DNA of 64,000 nt from Enterococcus sp. 9D6_DIV0238 (GCF_002174455.2 NZ_CP147246.1:2011501-2075500); one strand, 5' to 3'; numbered from the stretch's first letter, positions 26,689-35,329 are shown. Made by a program: numbers and translations. The notes: a model not told the origin generated them from the letters alone.

Positions 26689-27237
26689 ATGACAGGATCA
26701 TTGATTACAAAGAAGAAAATTGCTAAGGTCTTTAAAAAGCTGGTTGGAGAAATCGGATTTGAAAAAGTCACGATTGCGAAAATCATGAAGGAAAGTAAGA
26801 TGAGACGGCAAACATTTTATGATCATTTTCAAGATAAATATGAATTGGCAGACTGGATTTTTCAACAAGAAGCAATTGAAAAAATCGAAGATAATTTGGC
26901 TTATGAGGGCTGGCAGACCATCGTAGAGAATCTGTTTGTCTATTTTGAAGAAAATCAATTGTTTTATAGAAAAATCTTGCAGTTTGACGGTCAAAATTCG
27001 TTTCAGGAATACTATACACAGCATTTGAAATCACTGATCAGACAAGTTCTGATCGTTAAAGCTGGTACTGAAAAAGAGAGAGAGCATCAGGAACAATTAT
27101 TTTTAGAAGACTTTTATGCGACAGCTTTTGTTTCGATGACGACAAAATGGCTCATTGGAGGCTGTCCAGTTAGTTCGGAACAATTTGCGAAGCAAATGAG
27201 GATCGCATTTTTGATGGGCTTTGATGAAAAAGAATAG
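26689..27237 (+). CDS. dhaS: DhaS-type TetR-family activator of the dha operon
   Basis: 182 residues. TetR helix-turn-helix with KVTIAKIMKESKMRRQTFYDHFQDKYELADWIFQQE (shown in part by MRRQTFYDHFQDKY), followed by an all-helical ligand domain of the DhaS (TetR_C) type. In Lactococcus, DhaS is an unusual TetR member that activates dhaKLM when bound by the DhaK-like coactivator DhaQ with dihydroxyacetone. Here dhaQ is next door (convergent) and dhaKLM follows, so the assignment rests on sequence and context together. RBS AAAGGTG. Confidence 0.85.
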   Translation: MTGSLITKKKIAKVFKKLVGEIGFEKVTIAKIMKESKMRRQTFYDHFQDKYELADWIFQQEAIEKIEDNLAYEGWQTIVENLFVYFEENQLFYRKILQFDGQNSFQEYYTQHLKSLIRQVLIVKAGTEKEREHQEQLFLEDFYATAFVSMTTKWLIGGCPVSSEQFAKQMRIAFLMGFDEKE

Positions 27238-27253
27238 TAGTTAGAGTAGAAAT

Positions 27254-27435
27254 GGTCAACTCTTAGTGCTTTAGTACGTGGAGATTTGCTAGCTTCACTT
27301 TGTTCTTTGAACAATAGTGAAACTGTATGCGTTAGCTAATGTGATCGAAGCGCAGTAGCTACTTTTTTCTCGCCGTTTATTCAGGTTTAGAGAGCGAAAC
27401 AAAACTGATTTTTAGTTTTGTTTCGCTCTCTTTCT
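27254..27435 (+). repeat. Dispersed intergenic repeat, copy B, with bidirectional terminator
   Basis: Core 27332-27392 matches copies A and C. It also shares CAACTCTTAGTGCTTTAG with copy A. It ends in the perfect 16-base hairpin GAGAGCGAAACAAAAC / GTTTTGTTTCGCTCTC (27390-27430) and serves convergent dhaS and dhaQ. Confidence 0.8.
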
Positions 27436-28428
27436 TTATTTCCAGCCAAAAGCATCTGTCGGCAATTTTAAGTAATTTAGCCATTGATCATCTTTTAGGT
27501 TCAGAAGTGTGAGCGACAGACCATTTGTATTATACGCAGTCAAAAAGTTACCTATTTGCTTATAGGTCACAGGAATATCTTCGATTTCTAATAATTGTTG
27601 GACATCGTTCATGAAGATGCCCAGTTCAAGTAGCGGCGTGCCGCCTAGTCCGTTAACTAAAACAGCGGTATTTTTCAATTCACTTTTTGTATATTGCTGC
27701 GTTAACTTATTGACGAGTTCTATTGCAATCCGCTCCGAGGACTGCATTTTTTCGATGCGATAGCCTGGCTCTCCGTGGATGCCGATACCAAAGTACATTT
27801 CGTCCTCCGCTAATGTATATTGTTGCGGGATCATCCCGATCGGTGAAGCAGGTGAAAAAGCCACACCAAGTGTTTTGATCAAAGGAATCAATGTTTCTCC
27901 TAGTGTTTGCAGCTCACCAAGTGTTTTCCCTTCTGCTGCGGCCGCTCCTAGGATCTTATGGACAAACACAGTACCTGCCACTCCTCGACGCCTTTTTTCA
28001 AAGGTTCCGCTTTCGATGGAACAATCGTCATCTACAATGACATGAGAAATATGCAATCCTTTTTCTTTTGCCAGCCGTTCCGCTTCAAGGAAGCATGTTA
28101 CATCTTTTTCAAAATTCTTGATGATCAATAACGTTCCGCGTCCATTATACGTCTGCTCAATTGCTTGAAGGATTTCTGAACTACTTGGAGGCTCAAAAAT
28201 CGTTCCCATAACGGCACAATCCAACATGTTATCGCCAATATAGCCGACATGAGCTGGCTCATGGCCGCAGCCACCGCCGCTGATCAATACAACTTTTTGT
28301 TCATTGATGACTTTTTTGGTGACGATGCCAGTTTCCGGCTGCCAATTTAACTTGTCATTATAAGTATATGTTAATCCCGCGAGTAATTGCTGTCTTATTT
28401 GCCCGCTGGTGTTGATCAGTTGTTTCAT
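27436..28428 (-). CDS. dhaQ: DhaQ, DhaK-like coactivator
   Basis: 330 residues, homologous throughout to DhaK. It keeps SGGGCGHEPAHVGYIGDNML and the substrate-binding His in GIGIHGEPGYR, but diverges elsewhere and is encoded apart from dhaKLM. In Lactococcus such a paralogue (DhaQ) binds dihydroxyacetone and switches on DhaS; it is not a kinase subunit. An in-frame ATG at 28446 precedes AAGGAG; the start at 28428 is 9 bases after it. It is divergent from dhaK, so the 212 bases between probably carry shared control. Confidence 0.85.
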   Translation of the reverse strand: MKQLINTSGQIRQQLLAGLTYTYNDKLNWQPETGIVTKKVINEQKVVLISGGGCGHEPAHVGYIGDNMLDCAVMGTIFEPPSSSEILQAIEQTYNGRGTLLIIKNFEKDVTCFLEAERLAKEKGLHISHVIVDDDCSIESGTFEKRRRGVAGTVFVHKILGAAAAEGKTLGELQTLGETLIPLIKTLGVAFSPASPIGMIPQQYTLAEDEMYFGIGIHGEPGYRIEKMQSSERIAIELVNKLTQQYTKSELKNTAVLVNGLGGTPLLELGIFMNDVQQLLEIEDIPVTYKQIGNFLTAYNTNGLSLTLLNLKDDQWLNYLKLPTDAFGWK

Positions 28429-28520
28429 GAGCAGTCGCTCCTTCATTGATATAGTCTGTTTCTATTATACGCTGAGTCCGCATTGAAAACTATCAAATTA
28501 ATAAAGAATAAAATGAAAGC

Positions 28521-28542
28521 GGACACATTTTGTGTATTGTCC
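28521..28542. promoter_or_regulatory. DhaS operator
   Basis: GGACACAT-N6-TATTGTCC. This fits the Lactococcus DhaS operator as I recall it (GGACACAT-N6-ATTTGTCC) at all but two positions. It ends one base before the -35 of dhaK, the position expected for an activator. Confidence 0.85.
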
Positions 28543-28543
28543 G

Positions 28544-28583
28544 TTGCAAGTTTTTTAATATGCGAGTATTGTAAACGTATACA
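28544..28583 (+). promoter_or_regulatory. dhaK promoter with overlapping cre site
   Basis: TTGCAA (28544-28549), 17 bases, TATTGT (28567-28572). A cre (CcpA) site at 28569-28583, TTGTAAACGTATACA, matches WTGNAARCGNWWWCA fully and overlaps the -10 and start point, predicting glucose repression. Confidence 0.8.
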
Positions 28584-28640
28584 AAAGGTGGATGTCGGTT
28601 ACTAGTTTCGTTAGAATCAACAAAATAGGAGGAACATACT

Positions 28641-29624
28641 ATGAAGAAAATCATCAATCAAGCACAAAACGTCGTTCCAGAAATGGTACAAGGCTTTGTT
28701 CGTGCACATCAAGAGAATATTCAGCAAGTACCAGACACATTTGTTTTGAAACAAAAGGAAATTCAAAAGCAGGTTGCATTGATCAGCGGCGGTGGGAGTG
28801 GTCATGAGCCAGCTCATGCTGGATTTGTTGGTTCTGGAATGCTGCAGGCAGCGGTATGCGGACAAGTATTTACTTCACCCACACCAGATCAAATTTTTGA
28901 AGGAATCAAGGCAATCGACCAAGGGCAAGGAGTTGTAATGGTCGTAAAAAATTATTCTGGTGACATCATGAATTTCGATATGGCAAAAGATCTAGCAGAA
29001 ATGGAAGGGATCAAGGTCGGTACAGTCGTTGTAGATGATGATATCGCAGTAGAGGATAGTACGTATACACAGGGAAAACGTGGGGTAGCCGGAACGATTT
29101 TGGTGCATAAAATATTAGGTGCGGCAGCTCGTAACGGCGCTTCTGTAGAAGAACTAGTGACACTTGGTGAAAAGGTTGTCGAAAATTTGAAAACGATCGG
29201 TGTGGCATTAACAGGTGCAACTGTACCGGAAGTAGGAAAACCAGGATTTGTTTTAGCTGATGATGAGATCGAATTTGGTGTAGGTATCCATGGCGAACCC
29301 GGTTATAAACGTGAAAAAATCAAACCTTCGAAAGAAATGGCACAAGAATTGATTTCTAAACTGAAAACAGCTTTTGGCTGGAAAGCAGGCGATCGTTTTG
29401 CAATTCTAGTGAATGGATTAGGTAGTACACCATTGATGGAGCAATACATTTTTTATGCTGATGCCATGCGTTTATTAGAGACAGATGGCGTTGAAGTTGC
29501 CTTTTCAAAAGTTGGAAACTATATGACTTCATTAGAAATGGCGGGACTTTCTGTTACGTTATTGAAAGTTGAAGATGAATGGATCGAAGCTTTGAAAGAA
29601 GAAGTAGATACAGTTGCTTGGTGA
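28641..29624 (+). CDS. dhaK: PTS-dependent dihydroxyacetone kinase, DhaK subunit
   Basis: 327 residues. Binds dihydroxyacetone covalently through the His in GVGIHGEPGYK (His217). SGGGSGHEPAHAGFVGSGML near residue 50 forms part of the pocket. Works with DhaL (ADP cofactor) and DhaM (phosphate from HPr). RBS AGGAGG. First gene of dhaKLM-gldA, preceded by a DhaS operator and cre site. Confidence 0.95.
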   Translation: MKKIINQAQNVVPEMVQGFVRAHQENIQQVPDTFVLKQKEIQKQVALISGGGSGHEPAHAGFVGSGMLQAAVCGQVFTSPTPDQIFEGIKAIDQGQGVVMVVKNYSGDIMNFDMAKDLAEMEGIKVGTVVVDDDIAVEDSTYTQGKRGVAGTILVHKILGAAARNGASVEELVTLGEKVVENLKTIGVALTGATVPEVGKPGFVLADDEIEFGVGIHGEPGYKREKIKPSKEMAQELISKLKTAFGWKAGDRFAILVNGLGSTPLMEQYIFYADAMRLLETDGVEVAFSKVGNYMTSLEMAGLSVTLLKVEDEWIEALKEEVDTVAW

Positions 29625-29687
29625 TGTAGAACAGTACAAGATATAGTGAAGCGAAACGTTGTTACTTATAAATAAGGAGGTCATTCT

Positions 29688-30275
29688 ATGTTTACTGTTG
29701 AAAATTTAAAGACAGCTTTACAGCTATTTAAAGACAAAATCGATAAAAATAAAGACTATTTGAGTGAACTTGATACGCCTATCGGTGATGGAGATCATGG
29801 GAATAATATGTCTCGGGGAATGGAAGCTGTCAGTGAGAGTCTTCAAGGTAAAGCTCCTGAAACGATCCAAGATGTATTCAAATTGACTGCAATGGCGTTG
29901 ATCAGTAAAGTCGGAGGAGCTTCCGGTCCGCTCTATGGAACGGCTATGATGGAGATGGCAAAAGCTTCTGCAACAACTTCTGAAGCACTGCCTATTTTAG
30001 AAGCAGGTTTAGCTGGGATCGAAAAACGCGGCAATAGCCAACCGGGTGAAAAAACAATGCTTGATTTATGGGCGCCTGCGATCGAAGCTGTACGATCAGG
30101 AAATGTAACATTGGAAGATTTACAGTCAGCTGTAGATAAAACCAAAGATATCGTAGCAACAAAAGGACGTGCTTCTTATGTAGGGGAGCGTTCTGTCGGT
30201 CATATTGATCCAGGCGCGATGTCGAGTCTTTATTTCTTTGAATCATTAATGGAAGCAGGTGTTTTTAATGACTAG
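29688..30275 (+). CDS. dhaL: Dihydroxyacetone kinase ADP-binding subunit DhaL
   Basis: 195 residues, all-helical DAK2 domain. Mg-ADP-binding DTPIGDGDHGNNMSRG (~27-42) and GGASGPLYGTAMMEM are clear. ADP stays bound and is rephosphorylated by DhaM. RBS AAGGAGG. Its last 8 bases overlap the start of dhaM, suggesting coupled translation. Confidence 0.95.
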   Translation: MFTVENLKTALQLFKDKIDKNKDYLSELDTPIGDGDHGNNMSRGMEAVSESLQGKAPETIQDVFKLTAMALISKVGGASGPLYGTAMMEMAKASATTSEALPILEAGLAGIEKRGNSQPGEKTMLDLWAPAIEAVRSGNVTLEDLQSAVDKTKDIVATKGRASYVGERSVGHIDPGAMSSLYFFESLMEAGVFND

Positions 30276-30636
30276 TGGTATCGTGATTGTTTCACATGTA
30301 AAGGAAATTGGAGAAGGTGTGGACCGTTTGATCAAAGAAGTCGCTAAAGACGTTCCGATCACTGTGGCAGCTGGCTTAGATCAGGGAGAAGTAGGAACAT
30401 CCTTTGAAAGGATCATGGCAGCGTTTGAAGAAAATCCAGCACAGCAGCTCTTAGCTTTTTACGATTTGGGCAGTGCCAAAATGAATTTGGAGATGGCCAT
30501 CGACATGACAGAAAAAGAAGTATTGTTATTTGATACTGCTTTGGTGGAAAGTGCGTATACAGCTGCCGCTTTATTACAAGTAGATACACCGCTAGAGGCT
30601 ATTGAGGAGCAGTTAGTGCCCTTAAAAATAAAATAA
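30268..30636 (+). CDS. dhaM: Dihydroxyacetone kinase phosphotransfer subunit DhaM
   Basis: 122 residues, a single EIIA-Man-like domain as in Lactococcus; the HPr and EI-like extensions of E. coli DhaM are absent. The phosphorylated His is His10 (IVSHVKEIG). It passes phosphate from HPr to DhaL-ADP. ATG at 30268 overlaps dhaL. An RBS-like GGAAGCAGG lies within dhaL. Confidence 0.93.
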   Translation: MTSGIVIVSHVKEIGEGVDRLIKEVAKDVPITVAAGLDQGEVGTSFERIMAAFEENPAQQLLAFYDLGSAKMNLEMAIDMTEKEVLLFDTALVESAYTAAALLQVDTPLEAIEEQLVPLKIK

Positions 30637-30660
30637 GTTGAGGATAGGAGTTTTAGAATC

Positions 30661-31794
30661 ATGAGAAAAGCATTTATTAGCCCCACAAAGTATGTTCAAG
30701 GTGAAGATGAGTTGTTGAATTTAGGATATTTTGTTACAACATTCGGTAAAAAAGCGTTATTGATCGCTCATCCAGAAGATGTGAAACGAGTCAAAGATAA
30801 GCTGGATAAAACAGCGGAAACATTCAATGTATCTTTTGTAGAAAGTAATTTCCATGGTGAAGCTTCACGAGTGGAAGTTGCTCGTTTACAAAAAGTAGCT
30901 ACCGAAAATGAGTGTGACTGTGTGATCGGCTTGGGTGGCGGTAAGGCGATCGATACGGCAAAATGTGTGGCTGAAGGTCACAATTTGATCATTGTTCCGA
31001 CAATCGTTGCAACAGATGCACCAACAAGTCACTCTGCTGTTCTTTATACAGAAGATGGACAATTTGATGATTATGCTTATTTTGTTCAAAGTCCAAGTGT
31101 GGTCTTGATCGATACAGTGGTGATCGCAAATGCACCGACACGTTTCTTGGTTTCTGGTATGGGAGACGCGTTATCTACTTATTTTGAAGCAAGAGCAACA
31201 CATAATTCTTATTCCAATGTCAATGCAGGTTTGCCGTGCGGCGCTCGTGAAGGGGTTTGTCCGCCTGCTAAAGGAACAAATACTGCGTTGGCTTTAGCAA
31301 AATTATGCTATGAAACGATTTTAGAAGATGGATTAAAAGCCAAAGAAGCATCAGACAATAATGTAGTGACTCCAGCATTAGAAAACATTATCGAAGCGAA
31401 TATCTTACTTTCAGGTTTAGGCTTTGAAAGTGCTGGATTAGCAGCAATCCATGCAATTCATGATGGTTTGACGATTTTACATGATGCTCATGGTGCCACA
31501 CATGGGGAAAAAGTTGCATTTAGCACGATTTGTCAGTTAGTATTGGAAAATGCACCAAAAGCAGAATTATATGAAGTGTTGGACTTTGCTTTATCCATTG
31601 GGTTACCTGTTTGTTTAGCAGATTTAGGTGTAAAAGAAATTACAGATGCTGAATTGACAGAAGTGGCAGAAAAATCATGTATTCCAGAAGAATCCATTCA
31701 TTCGATGCCGTTTCCGATTTCTGTTGAACAAGTAAAGGCAGCAATCATTGTTGCAGACAAGATCGGCAGTTCCTACAAACAACAAAGCAACTAG
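30661..31794 (+). CDS. gldA: Glycerol dehydrogenase
   Basis: 377 residues, iron-alcohol-dehydrogenase fold. NAD-binding GLGGGKAIDTAK, metal ligands in DALSTYFEA, the AIHAIHDGL helix and DAHGATHGEKVAF. It oxidises glycerol to dihydroxyacetone, the substrate of DhaKLM, so the operon is a full glycerol-to-DHAP branch. A Cys-containing insert (AGLPCGAREGVCPPAKG, ~191-207) replaces a shorter segment in E. coli GldA. RBS GATAGGAG. Strong terminator follows. Confidence 0.95.
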   Translation: MRKAFISPTKYVQGEDELLNLGYFVTTFGKKALLIAHPEDVKRVKDKLDKTAETFNVSFVESNFHGEASRVEVARLQKVATENECDCVIGLGGGKAIDTAKCVAEGHNLIIVPTIVATDAPTSHSAVLYTEDGQFDDYAYFVQSPSVVLIDTVVIANAPTRFLVSGMGDALSTYFEARATHNSYSNVNAGLPCGAREGVCPPAKGTNTALALAKLCYETILEDGLKAKEASDNNVVTPALENIIEANILLSGLGFESAGLAAIHAIHDGLTILHDAHGATHGEKVAFSTICQLVLENAPKAELYEVLDFALSIGLPVCLADLGVKEITDAELTEVAEKSCIPEESIHSMPFPISVEQVKAAIIVADKIGSSYKQQSN

Positions 31795-31821
31795 AGAGAG
31801 TTGGCTCTACTAAATCATATT

Positions 31822-31882
31822 AAAATAAACACGCTAGACTAAAATAGGGATCGCCTGTATTAGTTTAGCGTGTTTATTTTTT
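31822..31882. terminator. Bidirectional terminator
   Basis: AAAATAAACACGCTA.. pairs with ..TTAGCGTGTTTATTTTTT; long stem with internal loop, A- and T-runs outside, between gldA (+) and the LPXTG gene (-). Confidence 0.85.
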
Positions 31883-31886
31883 ATGC

Positions 31887-33635
31887 CTATTTAGCTATTT
31901 TTTTCCACCGGATAAAGGTAAAAAAAGTAAGAATCAAAAGAAATAGCATTTCAATAATCTTTATAGTAGGAGAATCACTTTCCCCTGTCTTAGGCAACTG
32001 TGCTTTCGCCTGTGCTGGAGCAAGGGACGTATTCACAATTGCTGTATTTGAATTTGTTTTTGAATTGATTGGTGATGGAGCTGAATTTTCTGTATATACA
32101 TAAGAAATTATTTGAGTATGCTCATTGAAAGTAATATTTTTAGGCAATTGAGAAAAATCTAAGGAGTATCCTTCAATCGTTAGTTGATAGGTGTCTTTTA
32201 AAGTATCTAAAATATCTCCAATATTTCCGCTAACAACTTGAGATGAATGAATCTGTTTTCCATTTTGATCAAGGTACTGAATAGTAATATCACCAGCAGG
32301 AACAGGATTTTTTGTATACACATAAGAAACAATTTGAGCAGTGTCAGTGAACGTGCCCGTCATATTAAAAGGAAGTTTCGAAGTATCTAAAGAATATCCG
32401 TCAATAGCTAACTGGTACTGATCTGTGGAAGCGTCAAAGGAATCGCCTATATTCCCATTGATAGTTTGGGCAGGACTGATTTCGATACCATTTTGATCAA
32501 GGTACTGAATAGTAACATCGCCAGCAGGAACAGGATTTTTAGTATATACATAAGAAACAGTTTGTGGAGTATCAGTAAACGTACCAGTCATATTAAAAGG
32601 CAATTTTGAAGTATCTAAAGAATACCCGTCAATAGTTAATTGGTACTGATCTGTGGAAGCGTCAAAGAAATCGCCTATATTCCCATTGATAGTTTGGGCA
32701 GGACTGATTTCGATACCATTTTGATCAAGGTACTGAATAGTAACATCGCCAGCAGGAACAGGATTTTTAGTATATACATAAGAAACAGTTTGTGGAGTAT
32801 CAGTAAACGTACCAGTCATATTAAAAGGAAGTTTCGAAGTATCTAAAGAATACCCATCAATAGTTAACTGGTATTGATCTGTGGAAGTATCAAAAGTGTC
32901 CCCTACGTTACCGTTGATTGTCTGAGCAGGAATAAGCTCATCTCCGTTTTGATCAAGATACTTGATCGTTACATCACCAGCTACTACAGGAGTATCTAAA
33001 ACGACCACTTTTAAGACATGCGTGGTTCTTGTACTGAATGAATTTTGCAGCGCAAGATAAACAGAAATATACTCACCAGGAACAGCAGTATTCACATTGT
33101 TGTAGTACTCAAAGAATGTGCCACCTGCTTTTTTTTCTGTACCCAAAACGGGACCAAAATTGAGATTGAAGGCTCTAATTCCCTGAGCAGCAATACTTGA
33201 ATCAAAATAATCCCCTTTGTTTAAATAGACAATATCGGGGCTATCTACAAAAGCATAATCTCCACCGATATAAAGTGCACTTCCTTCTGCGGTAGCCGTT
33301 TGACCAGCTAAAATGGTTCTACTGTAGCCAATAGAAGAAATACCTACATTTTCTCTAGCAGAAGTCGTTGCAATTTGACGGATAGTGTAATCACCAACAG
33401 GAAGTGGAAGTGACAATCTGCCTTGAGTGTCTGTTTTCACTAATTGGAAATAGGAAGGGTCAGTGATCCCAGTGATTGTGAAATAAGATCCCTCGATTGG
33501 ATGAGCGGCATTAGAGCTTTGTACATGAATGTTCAGGGTTCCTTCAGCGGCAGCGAAAGTTGGTTTAGCATCTAAGATCAAAAAGCAAACAGATACTAGC
33601 GTAAAGAAAAGGATAGATAATTTATTTTTTAACAT
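31887..33635 (-). CDS. LPXTG-anchored surface protein with four MucBP repeats
   Basis: 582 residues. Signal peptide (~1-28, ending TFA). A prealbumin/SpaA-like domain (~33-95: GTLNIHVQSSNAAHPIEG..., GRLSLPLPVGDYTIRQI) is followed by a ~120-residue domain. Then come four 76-residue MucBP-type repeats (~219-522, VTIQYLDQNG...SYVYTKNPVP), a Ser/Asn/Ala linker, and LPKTG with membrane helix and Lys tail. Sortase would link it to the wall, and MucBP modules suggest adhesion to host mucins or other glycoproteins. RBS AAGGAG. It lies 45 bases after the XRE gene and is probably cotranscribed. Confidence 0.9.
   Translation of the reverse strand: MLKNKLSILFFTLVSVCFLILDAKPTFAAAEGTLNIHVQSSNAAHPIEGSYFTITGITDPSYFQLVKTDTQGRLSLPLPVGDYTIRQIATTSARENVGISSIGYSRTILAGQTATAEGSALYIGGDYAFVDSPDIVYLNKGDYFDSSIAAQGIRAFNLNFGPVLGTEKKAGGTFFEYYNNVNTAVPGEYISVYLALQNSFSTRTTHVLKVVVLDTPVVAGDVTIKYLDQNGDELIPAQTINGNVGDTFDTSTDQYQLTIDGYSLDTSKLPFNMTGTFTDTPQTVSYVYTKNPVPAGDVTIQYLDQNGIEISPAQTINGNIGDFFDASTDQYQLTIDGYSLDTSKLPFNMTGTFTDTPQTVSYVYTKNPVPAGDVTIQYLDQNGIEISPAQTINGNIGDSFDASTDQYQLAIDGYSLDTSKLPFNMTGTFTDTAQIVSYVYTKNPVPAGDITIQYLDQNGKQIHSSQVVSGNIGDILDTLKDTYQLTIEGYSLDFSQLPKNITFNEHTQIISYVYTENSAPSPINSKTNSNTAIVNTSLAPAQAKAQLPKTGESDSPTIKIIEMLFLLILTFFTFIRWKKIAK
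32070..32981 (-). repeat. Four tandem 228-bp repeats encoding MucBP units
   Basis: Unit edges at 32981, 32753, 32525 and 32297, each 228 bases (76 codons). Units 2 and 3 are almost identical in DNA, unit 1 close, unit 4 diverged. Such arrays change copy number by slippage or recombination. Confidence 0.88.
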
Positions 33636-33680
33636 TTTATAAACTCCTTATATAGAATAAATATTTTTAGCATGGGGCAG

Positions 33681-34310
33681 TTATTTTTTGATACTGCGAG
33701 GATAAAGAAAGAGCATCAGAACACTTAAAGATTTGACAGACATAAAGGCATACTCTCCTAAAGAAAAGCCAAGTTTAATATAGTCATCTATACTATTTTC
33801 TAAATTAGAGAAATAGGCAAATGAAATCAGAATGACACTAAATATCCCTATGAAGAATAAACTATTGCGAATATTTATTTTAGAAAAAGTATCTGAAGTT
33901 AGTAGTAATTTAAACATAATTAGAAAAAAGAGATTGATCGTTAAGCCCCCATGTAACAATACTGAAAAGGGCGTTACTCCAGTATTATCATAAAAAAAGT
34001 CAAAAAAAATAGTCATAGGAGCTAGAAGTACATTAAGAAAGTAAAAGAAATAAAAAATAATTGTCGTTTTTCTATTCACCTTTGCTAAATCACTGTAAAA
34101 GGTGACGATTTGTTGGTCTCCTTTTAGCAATCGATCTAATGAAACTTCATATAAATCGCTTAAAGAGACCAGGCTTTCTAAATCGGGATAGCTATGTTCG
34201 TTTTCCCAATTTGAGATCGTCTGCCTAGAAACATGGATCTTTTCAGCAACTTGTTGTTGGGTCAAATTTTTCTTATTTCGTTCTTCTTTCAAATAATTTC
34301 CTAATTTCAT
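33681..34310 (-). CDS. Membrane-anchored XRE-family regulator
   Basis: 209 residues. N-terminal helix-turn-helix (~7-62: LTQQQVAEKIHVSRQTISNWENEHSYPDLESLVSL, seen by VSRQTISNWE) then about four hydrophobic helices (~82-205). This architecture links a membrane signal to DNA binding. RBS AAAGGAT. Located upstream of the MucBP LPXTG gene on the same strand and divergent from the LytTR-WxL genes, so either side could be its target. Ligand unknown. Confidence 0.85.
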   Translation of the reverse strand: MKLGNYLKEERNKKNLTQQQVAEKIHVSRQTISNWENEHSYPDLESLVSLSDLYEVSLDRLLKGDQQIVTFYSDLAKVNRKTTIIFYFFYFLNVLLAPMTIFFDFFYDNTGVTPFSVLLHGGLTINLFFLIMFKLLLTSDTFSKINIRNSLFFIGIFSVILISFAYFSNLENSIDDYIKLGFSLGEYAFMSVKSLSVLMLFLYPRSIKK

Positions 34311-34431
34311 GAAAAATATCCTTTATTTTTATTTAGAATGTTTTAATAATCTATCAAATCGAAATGAACTTGTCAATGTAAATTTATAATATTTTTATTA
34401 TTTTAAAATATTTAATTTTTCTAAAAACCCT

Positions 34432-34527
34432 TATAATACCGCGGTGCCAAGAAACTTGGCATAGTAAATTCTTGAAAAATATTTACTTTTATTTTTTTGG
34501 AATTTACTATAAACATGTTTTCATGTT
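34432..34527 (+). promoter_or_regulatory. Leader with three successive dyads ahead of the LytTR gene
   Basis: A TATAAT at 34432-34437 is followed by TGCCAAG-AAA-CTTGGCA (34445-34461). Next is an 11-base repeat, ATAGTAAATTC (34461-34471) with GAATTTACTAT (34500-34510). Last is AACATG-TTTT-CATGTT (34512-34527). All arms are perfect and none ends in a T-run. It may be a structured 5' leader or a set of protein sites in this divergent region. Confidence 0.6.
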
Positions 34528-34576
34528 GTATCTAAGAAAATGAGATAAATAAAAAAATATGAGGTGAGTTGAGAAA

Positions 34577-35329
34577 ATGCTAGAGCAGGTGAAGTGTAAT
34601 TTGTATATGTTTGAAGAAAATGAAACTGCTCAGGAAAAATTGGCAAAGCACTTGGCCGATTATAATGGTCGATTAAAAATCAAAGCGTATTTTGATGACT
34701 CTGCAGACAAGTTTTTAAAAAGAGTAAACGTTGCACAAGGAAATACGATCGTCTTGATGAGAACTGAAAAAGGATGGGAAAAGCTGACTAGTAAAATTAA
34801 AAGAATGCAGTGTTCCTTCCAATTTATTTACATATGTAAAGAAGGGTTTGACCTAGTTCAAATGGTGAACGAAGGATATAGTGAGGAATCATTTATTATC
34901 TTTGAGAATACACAGGATATCAGCTGTCAATTTCAAAAAATATTAAAAAAAATAGAGCAGAATCTGCTGGAACGCATGAGTAGTAACAATAATTTGCTGA
35001 TCAGCTACAAACAAGAAGATATCATTATTCCTTGGGAGGAGATTACGTTTATCGAGACAATCAAAGAGGAACGTAATTATATGATGGTTTACACAGAACA
35101 TGGTAAACACATTGCGAAAGGCACCTTAGGGAAATTAAAAGAGAGTATATCATCTAAACAAATTTATAAAGATTTAAAATCATATATTATTAATCTTAAT
35201 AAAGTAAAAAAAGTAAATTTAGATGATAATTATATTGAATTTTTAGATCAACAAAAAATATATTTTAGCACAAAAGTGATGTTGAAACTTAAAAGAGAAT
35301 TAAAGGATTTGTACCGAGTAAATGCATAA
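34577..35329 (+). CDS. LytTR-domain regulator with degenerate receiver
   Basis: 250 residues. C-terminal ~145-245 is a LytTR DNA-binding domain (DIIIPWEEITFIETIKEERNYMMVYTEHG, ...YIINLNKVKKV). The N-terminal ~1-130 has a receiver-like pattern of strands and helices (CNLYMFEENETAQEKLAKHL), but I see no clear phosphorylatable Asp at the end of strand 3 (TIVLMRTEKGWEK). No histidine kinase is adjacent. It directly precedes the WxL gene by 106 bases, so it likely controls this surface locus. RBS GAGGTGAG. Confidence 0.8.
   Translation: MLEQVKCNLYMFEENETAQEKLAKHLADYNGRLKIKAYFDDSADKFLKRVNVAQGNTIVLMRTEKGWEKLTSKIKRMQCSFQFIYICKEGFDLVQMVNEGYSEESFIIFENTQDISCQFQKILKKIEQNLLERMSSNNNLLISYKQEDIIIPWEEITFIETIKEERNYMMVYTEHGKHIAKGTLGKLKESISSKQIYKDLKSYIINLNKVKKVNLDDNYIEFLDQQKIYFSTKVMLKLKRELKDLYRVNA

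Noticed and set aside
31822-31882. Long inverted repeat as a possible mobile-element end
   Set aside because: Flanked by T- and A-runs between convergent genes; a bidirectional terminator explains it.
32070-32981. Regular repeats as a possible CRISPR array
   Set aside because: Unit length 228 in frame within an LPXTG protein; coding repeats.
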